From Ruminococcus sp. (GTDB taxonomy: Bacteria > Bacillota > Clostridia > Oscillospirales > Acutalibacteraceae): a stretch of DNA of 5,289 bases. Within the stretch, counting starts at the first letter, position 1; each line of letters begins with the position of its first letter. The stretch is from positions 1 to 5,289 of the forward strand of contig JAMPAE010000123.1 in assembly GCA_023667385.1 (NCBI GenBank). The letters run 5' to 3'. Made by a program: the position numbers and the translations under genes. Below are positions 1 to 3,919 of this stretch, one piece after another. The notes beneath the pieces are model-generated. The model saw nothing but the letters and a program-made list of their open reading frames with translations, searched no databases and had not been told where the DNA came from.

Positions 1-1
1 T

Positions 2-436
2 ATTTACAAGCCTGTTTTCAGAAAGAATGCATCAGATAAAGAAGTCCTTTGGGTGGGACGCCTTGTTGTTATCGTTGTTTCGGTCATTGCTTACTTCATC
101 GCAAGCAGTAAGGGACAGGGTGCACAGGCAATCATGGATATGGTTGAAAATGCATGGGGCGGCTTCGGCGCAGCATTCGGACCTGTTGTTATCCTTTCAT
201 TGTTCTGGAAACGTGCAACTTATAAGGGCGCAATTGCAGGTGTTGTTGGCGGTGCAGTCACTGACGTGCTTTGGCTCATCTTCCTGACTGAGAAAACAGG
301 TATCTATGAAATCTTCCCGGGCTTCATTGTCGGTCTCATCTGCTGCATTGCAGTTTCACTCATCGATAAGAAACCGTCAGATGAAATTGTTGCAATTTTT
401 GAAAAAGCAACAGCAAAAGACTTTGACGAAGAATAA
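2..436 (+). CDS. putP: Sodium/proline symporter, C-terminal part (5' end cut by window)
   Basis: The frame is open from the window edge to TAA at 434-436 and shows the last 144 residues of a membrane transporter. Family members (SSS family, sodium:solute symporters) are about 500 residues, so roughly the last quarter to third is visible. Hydrophobic segments lie at visible residues 17-35, 55-69, 76-95 and 104-121. The stretch AWGGFGAAFGPVVILSLFW (51-69) is typical of PutP, as is the preceding basic loop with RKNASDKEVLWVGR (7-20). The protein would import proline with Na+ across the cytoplasmic membrane. The acidic tail ending DFDEE is cytoplasmic in PutP topology. The valine GTG at 53 lies inside conserved sequence and is not a start. 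The closest alternative is another SSS transporter such as PanF, but the GFGAAFGP motif favours PutP. The gene stands alone, closed by its own terminator. Confidence 0.9.
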   Translation: MYKPVFRKNASDKEVLWVGRLVVIVVSVIAYFIASSKGQGAQAIMDMVENAWGGFGAAFGPVVILSLFWKRATYKGAIAGVVGGAVTDVLWLIFLTEKTGIYEIFPGFIVGLICCIAVSLIDKKPSDEIVAIFEKATAKDFDEE

Positions 437-450
437 ACAGAATTATTAAC

Positions 451-485
451 AAAAGACCGTCAGAACAAAATTCCGGCGGTCTTTT
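451..485 (+). terminator. Intrinsic terminator of putP
   Basis: An 11-bp stem pairs 451-461 (AAAAGACCGTC) with 475-485 (GGCGGTCTTTT), with one G-U wobble and a 13-base loop. The 3' arm ends in a T-run. It starts 14 bases after the putP stop codon, the expected position for a rho-independent terminator. Confidence 0.85.
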
Positions 486-499
486 ATCGCTTTATCAGC

Positions 500-541
500 A
501 AAAAAACAAGGTCGCCGAAAGCGACCCTGTTTGTTTTTTTT
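500..541. terminator. Bidirectional intrinsic terminator between convergent genes
   Basis: A GC-rich stem GGTCGC (510-515) / GCGACC (521-526) closes a five-base CGAAA loop. It is extended by A/T pairs across one A-C mismatch. Seven A residues (500-506) lie on the left and eight T residues (534-541) on the right, so RNA from either strand gets a hairpin followed by a U-tract. putP already has its own terminator at 451-485, so the main client is probably the minus-strand small gene, whose stop codon lies only a few bases away at 547-545. Confidence 0.85.
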
Positions 542-544
542 GAA

Positions 545-658
545 TTAGTCAGTGATTTCCGGCTTTTCAACTTTTGAATTGAATTCATAGCCGAGAACCT
601 TGAGAAGCTCAAGAATCCAATAGATGAGATCCTTAATGTAGAATGAAAGATTTTCCAT
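545..658 (-). CDS. Small amphipathic-helix peptide, 37 residues, unrecognised
   Basis: On the minus strand an ATG (658-656) opens a 38-codon frame ending in TAA (547-545). A GGGAGGA ribosome binding site (672-666) lies 7 bases upstream, which is ideal spacing. The product begins MENLSFYIKDLIYWILELLK and ends in a polar tail, KVEKPEITD. Residues 5-24 are mostly hydrophobic, with K9, D10, E17 and K20 falling about every three to four positions, as expected for an amphipathic membrane-binding helix. There is no signal-peptide cleavage site, cysteine pair or zinc motif. A near-consensus promoter (762-734), a strong ribosome binding site and a terminator (541-500) frame exactly this reading frame, which is good evidence that it is real. 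I do not recognise the family. Options are a small membrane-associated regulator, a toxin-like or modulin-like peptide, or a secreted signal; none can be assigned from sequence alone. Confidence 0.75.
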   Translation of the reverse strand: MENLSFYIKDLIYWILELLKVLGYEFNSKVEKPEITD

Positions 659-697
659 TGTAATATCCTCCCGAAAAAAGTATTTTTAAAGCTGTTG

Positions 698-717
698 GAA
701 CCAATAGCAGAACCAAC
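698..717 (+). repeat. Tandem GAACCAA direct repeat in the leader of the small gene
   Basis: GAACCAA occurs at 698-704 and 710-716 on the plus strand, again with a 12-base period. It resembles the GAACAAA pair at 764-783 but lies in the opposite orientation, on the other side of the small-gene promoter. In the RNA the same stretch can also form a weak hairpin, GTTGG/CCAAC (717-713 with 698-694). Whether it acts as DNA operator, RNA element or neither cannot be told from sequence. Confidence 0.35.
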
Positions 718-733
718 TTAAATCTTTATTAAT

Positions 734-762
734 ATAATAAACTATTTGGTGCGCTTTGTCAA
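734..762 (-). promoter_or_regulatory. Sigma-A-type promoter for the 37-residue peptide gene
   Basis: Read on the minus strand, TTGACA (762-757, perfect -35) and TATTAT (739-734, five of six for -10) are separated by exactly 17 bases. Transcription would begin near 727, giving a leader of about 69 bases before the ATG at 658. The match is the best in the window. Confidence 0.8.
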
Positions 763-763
763 T

Positions 764-783
764 ATTTGTTCATAAATTTGTTC
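764..783 (-). repeat. Tandem GAACAAAT direct repeat upstream of the minus-strand -35
   Basis: On the minus strand the octamer GAACAAAT occurs twice, at 783-776 and 771-764, with a 12-base period. The second copy ends one base before the TTGACA -35 box. Exact short direct repeats abutting a -35 box are the usual layout of an activator binding site, so this is a candidate operator. The regulator is unknown. Confidence 0.5.
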
Positions 784-829
784 GACTTTTTCAATTTAAA
801 TTTGAATACTTTTTAACTTCAGATGTGTA

Positions 830-858
830 TTGCATTTTTTTTTGCTATACTATATAAT
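830..858 (+). promoter_or_regulatory. Sigma-A-type promoter for the flavoprotein gene
   Basis: TTGCAT (830-835) and a perfect TATAAT (853-858) are spaced by 17 bases. The predicted transcript start near 865 lies upstream of the ATG at 892 but downstream of the earlier in-frame ATG at 823. This rules out the longer protein start and points to 892. Confidence 0.75.
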
Positions 859-891
859 ATATCTGAATTTAGCTTTGGGGGACAAGATGGA

Positions 892-2124
892 ATGTCAGAT
901 ACCTGTTTAATAATCGGTGCAGGGGCAGCCGGTCTGATGGCGGCGGGAACTGCTGCATCAAATGGCGCAGATGTTACGCTGATTGAGCGCAATGATAAGC
1001 CTGCAAGAAAAGTGATGATTACGGGAAAAGGCAGATGCAATGTCACAAACAACTGCAACATGATCAATGAGCTTGTTGACCACGTTGTGACAAACGGCAG
1101 ATTTTTGCACAGCGCTTTTTCATCGTTTATGCCATATGATACAATTGATTTTTTTGAAGAACGTGGAGTTGAACTGAAAATTGAAAGAGGGGAGCGGGTT
1201 TTCCCTGTTTCCGATAAGGCGGTTGACATTGTAGATGCACTCAACAGCTTCAGCCAAAGCAGCGGAGCAAAACGTATCAAAGGCAGAGCTGCCGAGCTGA
1301 TTATTGAAAACGGCGCTGCAAAAGGCGTTGTGCTTGAAAGCGGAGAAAGGCTCTTTGCCGATAAAATCATTGTTGCAACAGGCGGTAAATCCTATCCGCT
1401 GACAGGCTCAACCGGAGATGGCTATGAGCTTGCAAAACAGGCAGGTCACACGATTGTTGAGCCAAAGCCGTCGCTTGTTCCGCTTGTTTGCCATGAGGGC
1501 TTTTGCATGGATCTGCAGGGACTTTCGCTTCGCAACATTGCAATCAGTGTCATTGACACCGAAAAATATAAAGAAGTTTACAGCGATTTCGGTGAGATGA
1601 TTTTCACTCATTTCGGCGTTTCCGGACCTGTTATTCTCAGTGCCAGCGCTCACATGAAAGAGATGAAAGAGCGTAAATATGAGGTGCATATCGACCTGAA
1701 ACCCGGTCTTACATATGAACAGCTTGACGCAAGGGTTCAGCGTGATTTCCTTGAAAATTCAAACAGGAACTTTATCAACGCACTTGATAAGCTGCTTCCG
1801 AAAAAGATTGTACCTGTTATTGTTAAACTGACCGGTATCAAGCCGTCAACAAAGGTTAATCAGGTCACAAAACAAATGAGAGCAAAGCTTGTCAATGTTT
1901 TGAAAAACGTGAAAGTAACCGTACTCGGTTTCCGCCCGATTGAGGAGGCAATCGTCACCTCCGGCGGTGTAAACGTTAAGGAAATTGACCCGAAAACAAT
2001 GCAGTCAAAGCTTGTCAAAGGGCTTTATTTTGCGGGCGAAGTAATTGACGTTGATGCCTATACAGGCGGATTCAATTTGCAAATTGCGTTTTCAACAGGA
2101 CACCTGGCAGGCGAGTTGAAGTAA
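892..2124 (+). CDS. NAD(P)/FAD-dependent oxidoreductase, HI0933/BaiN-like flavoprotein
   Basis: The 410-residue product has the family's usual length of about 400 and matches the HI0933-like flavoprotein family (TIGR00275 type) throughout. The N-terminal Rossmann motif GAGAAG (9-14) is followed by the acidic E32 that binds the FAD ribose. Then come GKGRCNVTN (45-53), ATGGKSYPLTGSTGDGY (162-178), FTHFGVSGP (238-246), and a C-terminal FAD-binding block from GLYFAGEVIDVDAYTGG (377-393) to STG (401-403). The physiological substrate is unknown. Relatives include B. subtilis YtfP and proteins labelled BaiN (bile-acid delta-reductase) or aminoacetone oxidase, so a bile-acid role should not be assumed. 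The start at 892 is chosen because GGGGGA (877-882) is 9 bases upstream and because an in-frame ATG at 823 precedes the predicted transcript start. It heads a co-directional run with cmk, plsC and ispH–rpsA. Confidence 0.9.
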   Translation: MSDTCLIIGAGAAGLMAAGTAASNGADVTLIERNDKPARKVMITGKGRCNVTNNCNMINELVDHVVTNGRFLHSAFSSFMPYDTIDFFEERGVELKIERGERVFPVSDKAVDIVDALNSFSQSSGAKRIKGRAAELIIENGAAKGVVLESGERLFADKIIVATGGKSYPLTGSTGDGYELAKQAGHTIVEPKPSLVPLVCHEGFCMDLQGLSLRNIAISVIDTEKYKEVYSDFGEMIFTHFGVSGPVILSASAHMKEMKERKYEVHIDLKPGLTYEQLDARVQRDFLENSNRNFINALDKLLPKKIVPVIVKLTGIKPSTKVNQVTKQMRAKLVNVLKNVKVTVLGFRPIEEAIVTSGGVNVKEIDPKTMQSKLVKGLYFAGEVIDVDAYTGGFNLQIAFSTGHLAGELK

Positions 2125-2180
2125 GAGGTGGGTTATAATTGGAAATGAGAATCTTGCAGGATAGAGCGTATTGACGTACC

Positions 2181-2300
2181 ATGGAACTCCTTTCGTCACA
2201 ACTTCGTTGTGCCACCTTCCTCAAAGAGGAAGGCTTCAAAGGCTCACTCTTTGAGGGAGCTGTCAAAAATGACTGCATTTTTGACTGAGGGAGTAACCAT
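2181..2300. repeat. Hairpin-rich intergenic repeat, REP/MITE-like
   Basis: Four clean hairpins lie in tandem: CACAAC/GTTGTG (2197-2211), CCTTCCTC/GAGGAAGG with an AAA loop (2215-2233), TCAAAG/CTTTGA (2236-2254), and a 10-bp stem GTCAAAAATG/CATTTTTGAC with a four-base loop (2262-2285). The ends are inverted relative to each other, as ATGG plus ACTCC on the left and GGAGT plus CCAT on the right, so the whole element can fold as one branched structure. ACCAT also occurs directly repeated at 2178-2182 and 2296-2300, which could be a target-site duplication. From memory, elements with this CTCCCTCA / CCTTCCTCTTTGAGGAAGG pattern are frequent between genes in gut Clostridia. No transposase is encoded, so mobility would need an enzyme supplied elsewhere. 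Confidence 0.65.
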
Positions 2301-2319
2301 TTACTTTTATCTCATCTTA

Positions 2320-2342
2320 AAAATTCTGCCCACAGGAATTTT
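2320..2342 (+). other. AT-rich hairpin upstream of cmk
   Basis: AAAATTC (2320-2326) pairs with GAATTTT (2336-2342) around a nine-base loop that can add TG/CA pairs. It could be a weak terminator because the 3' arm ends in four T, but the stem has little GC and the T-run is part of the stem. Its loop-side bases can also pair with GGGCAGAA at 2391-2398. Confidence 0.3.
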
Positions 2343-2369
2343 GGCTTACAATTATTTTGTAAATATAAA
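2341..2369 (+). promoter_or_regulatory. Candidate promoter for cmk–plsC–ispH–rpsA
   Basis: TTGGCT (2341-2346, four of six) and TATAAA (2364-2369, five of six) are separated by 17 bases. A transcript would start near 2376, about 85 bases before the cmk start. This would let cmk and downstream genes be transcribed independently of the flavoprotein gene and the repeat. Confidence 0.4.
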
Positions 2370-2445
2370 AATCAGCGTTGTTTACCGTGCGGGCAGAACA
2401 TAACCACATTTGACACAACAACCCGCAATACAAAGAAAATCAAAC

Positions 2446-2451
2446 AAGGAG
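2446..2451 (+). promoter_or_regulatory. Ribosome binding site deciding the cmk start
   Basis: AAGGAG at 2446-2451 sits only 1 base before the ATG at 2453 but 10 bases before the in-frame ATG at 2462. The spacing makes 2462 the likely start, giving a protein beginning MINVAIDGPAGAGKST, as is usual for the family. Confidence 0.8.
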
Positions 2452-2461
2452 AATGATAACA

Positions 2462-3127
2462 ATGATTAATGTTGCAATTGACGGACCTGCCGGTGCAGGC
2501 AAAAGCACAATCGCACGAAAGGCTGCGAGCGAGCTTGGATATATATATATTGACACAGGTGCTCTTTATCGTACTGTTGGGCTTGCTGCAATGCGTGCAG
2601 GCAAGGATTTACAATCGGCAGATTCAATTGCCGAGGTACTGACCGATGAGCTTTCAGTTGAGCTGAAATTTGTTGACGGCGAGCAGAGAATGTTCTTGAA
2701 CGGTGAGGACGTTTCCGAAGCAATCAGAACGCCCGATGCTTCAACCGCAGCATCAAAGGTTTCAGCCGTTCCAAAGGTCAGGGCGTATCTTTTTGATTTG
2801 CAAAAGAAAATGGCAAAGGAAAATGACTGCATCATGGACGGACGTGACATCGGAACGGTTGTTCTGCCAAATGCAGATGTCAAAATTTTCCTCACCGCCT
2901 CTGCTGAAGCAAGGGCACAACGCAGATTTAAGGAGCTCACAGAAAAAGGCATGGACGTCAAATTTGATGATGTGCTTGCTGACATGATTGAACGTGACTA
3001 CAACGATTCCCACAGAGCAATTGCACCGCTTAAACAGGCGGATGACGCAGTTTTGTGCGACACAAGCAACATCAACCTTGAGCAGTCAATTGAGCTGATA
3101 ATTAACACGATTAAGGAAAGAATATAA
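2462..3127 (+). CDS. cmk: (d)CMP kinase (cytidylate kinase)
   Basis: The 221-residue product, of standard family length, transfers phosphate from ATP to CMP or dCMP in the cytoplasm. It recycles cytidylate from RNA and phospholipid turnover toward CTP and dCTP. Visible motifs are the P-loop GPAGAGKS (8-15), DTGALYR of the nucleotide-monophosphate site (31-37), DGRDIGT (126-132), the arginine-rich segment AQRRFKE near 152-158, and ERDYNDSHRAIAPLK (177-191) of the lid and CMP-binding region. All expected residues are present. An (AT)6 run at 2539-2550 encodes part of the YIYIDTG strand. The start at 2462 is set by ribosome binding site spacing; the ATG at 2453 would add MIT. plsC follows after 27 bases, so the two are almost certainly co-transcribed. 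Confidence 0.95.
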   Translation: MINVAIDGPAGAGKSTIARKAASELGYIYIDTGALYRTVGLAAMRAGKDLQSADSIAEVLTDELSVELKFVDGEQRMFLNGEDVSEAIRTPDASTAASKVSAVPKVRAYLFDLQKKMAKENDCIMDGRDIGTVVLPNADVKIFLTASAEARAQRRFKELTEKGMDVKFDDVLADMIERDYNDSHRAIAPLKQADDAVLCDTSNINLEQSIELIINTIKERI

Positions 3128-3154
3128 CATATATCGAACCTGAAAAGAGTGATT

Positions 3155-3793
3155 ATGTTGAAGTTTGATTTTTCATCTCCGAAAGAGGGCGGGCTTTATG
3201 ACAGGATGAAGCCTGCGGCAAAGGCGGCGCTGAAACTGCTTTTTGATTTGACCTGCGACGGCACAGAAAACATCCCTGCGCAGGGCGGTTTCATCATTGC
3301 GGCAAACCATGTTCATTTTTTTGACCCGGTGATGATCATTGCAAATTGTCAAAGAACGTGCCACTTTATGGCAAAAAGCGATTTGTTCTCACGCCCGATT
3401 TTCGGCTCATTTCTCAAAGCGATGAATGCTTTCCCTGTTAAGCGAGGCACAAGCGACAAAAATGCGCTTGAGTTTGCCGAAAAAATCATCAATAACGGCT
3501 GGGTTCTCGGCATCTTTCCTGAGGGTACAAGGTCAAAATCATTTGCTCCGCAAAAGGCAAAAAACGGCGTTGCCTATATTGCACGCAGAACAAAAGCAGA
3601 CGTTTTGCCTGTGAGTATTTACAGAACGCCGGGAAAGCGCAGCATCAGACCCAAAGTATCGCTCAGGTTCGGCGAAATCATCCCGAATGAAGATTTTGGC
3701 TTCACCGAGGAGTACAGCTCTCAGCAGATCCGAAGTGCCGCAAAGCTCATCATGGAAAGAATCAATGAGCTTTGGAAAAAGGAATATATTTGA
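3155..3793 (+). CDS. plsC: 1-acyl-sn-glycerol-3-phosphate acyltransferase (PlsC family)
   Basis: The 212-residue product shows the four acyltransferase blocks: the catalytic NHVHFFD (51-57, an HX4D motif with His52 and Asp57), block II around FPVKRG (93-98), FPEGTR (121-126), which binds glycerol phosphate, and LPVSI (151-155). Enzymes of this type acylate lysophosphatidic acid to phosphatidic acid at the inner face of the membrane, the second acylation of phospholipid synthesis. The length is typical of short Firmicutes PlsC proteins, and there is no long N-terminal membrane anchor. ATG at 3155 is preferred because AAAAGAG (3143-3149) lies 5 bases upstream; GTG at 3149 overlaps that site. 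TGA at 3791-3793 ends the frame. Acyl-donor preference cannot be read from sequence. It lies in a co-directional run with cmk and ispH–rpsA. Confidence 0.92.
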   Translation: MLKFDFSSPKEGGLYDRMKPAAKAALKLLFDLTCDGTENIPAQGGFIIAANHVHFFDPVMIIANCQRTCHFMAKSDLFSRPIFGSFLKAMNAFPVKRGTSDKNALEFAEKIINNGWVLGIFPEGTRSKSFAPQKAKNGVAYIARRTKADVLPVSIYRTPGKRSIRPKVSLRFGEIIPNEDFGFTEEYSSQQIRSAAKLIMERINELWKKEYI

Positions 3794-3830
3794 AGTAAGA
3801 TGTAAAAATTTAATGTTGAATGATGGGTAT

Positions 3831-3867
3831 GCGGGCAAGGCTGTGCCTGCCGAAAGGCGCAGTCCGC
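3831..3867 (+). other. Compact predicted RNA fold in the plsC–ispH spacer
   Basis: In the 126-base spacer, GCGGGC (3831-3836) can pair with GTCCGC (3862-3867, one wobble). This closes two small hairpins: AGGC-TGT-GCCT (3838-3848) and GCC-GAAA-GGC (3849-3858) with a GNRA tetraloop. The result is a cloverleaf-like three-way junction about 50 bases before the ispH start. It is GC-rich compared with the flanks. It could be a leader element for ispH–rpsA, an RNA-processing site, or a remnant of an intergenic repeat; no known riboswitch class is recognised. Confidence 0.35.
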
Positions 3868-3919
3868 CGAGGAACATGCTTTTCACTTTTACTTATTATT
3901 TCATCAAAGGAGATTTACC

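Larger units (their letters stand above)
2125..2461 (+). other. Intergenic gap of 337 bases between flavoprotein gene and cmk
   Basis: No convincing gene was found here. In order it holds a possible 11-codon TTG-start frame (2139-2174) with a GAGGTG site overlapping the end of the flavoprotein gene, a structured repeat (2181-2300), a hairpin (2320-2342), a candidate promoter (2341-2369), and the cmk ribosome binding site (2446-2451). The gap is long for this otherwise tight gene run, which fits insertion of the repeat. Confidence 0.7.

Noticed and set aside
53..55. GTG at 53 as start of the putP-like gene
   Set aside because: The frame is open to the window edge and the upstream residues match the conserved loop before a membrane segment, so this is an internal valine of a truncated gene.
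823..891. N-terminal extension of the flavoprotein from ATG 823
   Set aside because: It would code through the predicted -35 and -10 boxes, has no ribosome binding site, and adds 23 residues before the Rossmann fold. ATG 892 has a well-spaced GGGGGA.
2209..2403. A 64-codon plus-strand open frame across the repeat
   Set aside because: It runs through hairpins of the intergenic repeat, has no ribosome binding site, and its translation has no recognisable features.
2410..2415. TTGACA as a -35 box near cmk
   Set aside because: No acceptable -10 box lies 16-18 bases downstream (the sequence there is AAGAAA).
2453..2461. ATG 2453 as the cmk start
   Set aside because: Only one base separates it from the AAGGAG site; ATG 2462 has normal spacing and gives the usual family N-terminus.
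2539..2550. (AT)6 run inside cmk as a phase-variation tract
   Set aside because: It encodes the conserved YIYIDTG strand, is short, and slippage would destroy an important enzyme. Codon choice explains it.
3149..3154. GTG 3149 as the plsC start
   Set aside because: It overlaps the AAAAGAG ribosome binding site, while ATG 3155 has acceptable spacing.
3816..3844. TTGAAT as a -35 box for an ispH promoter
   Set aside because: The position 17 bases downstream is GC-rich with no -10-like sequence. TATTAT at 3894-3899 likewise lacks a -35 partner.
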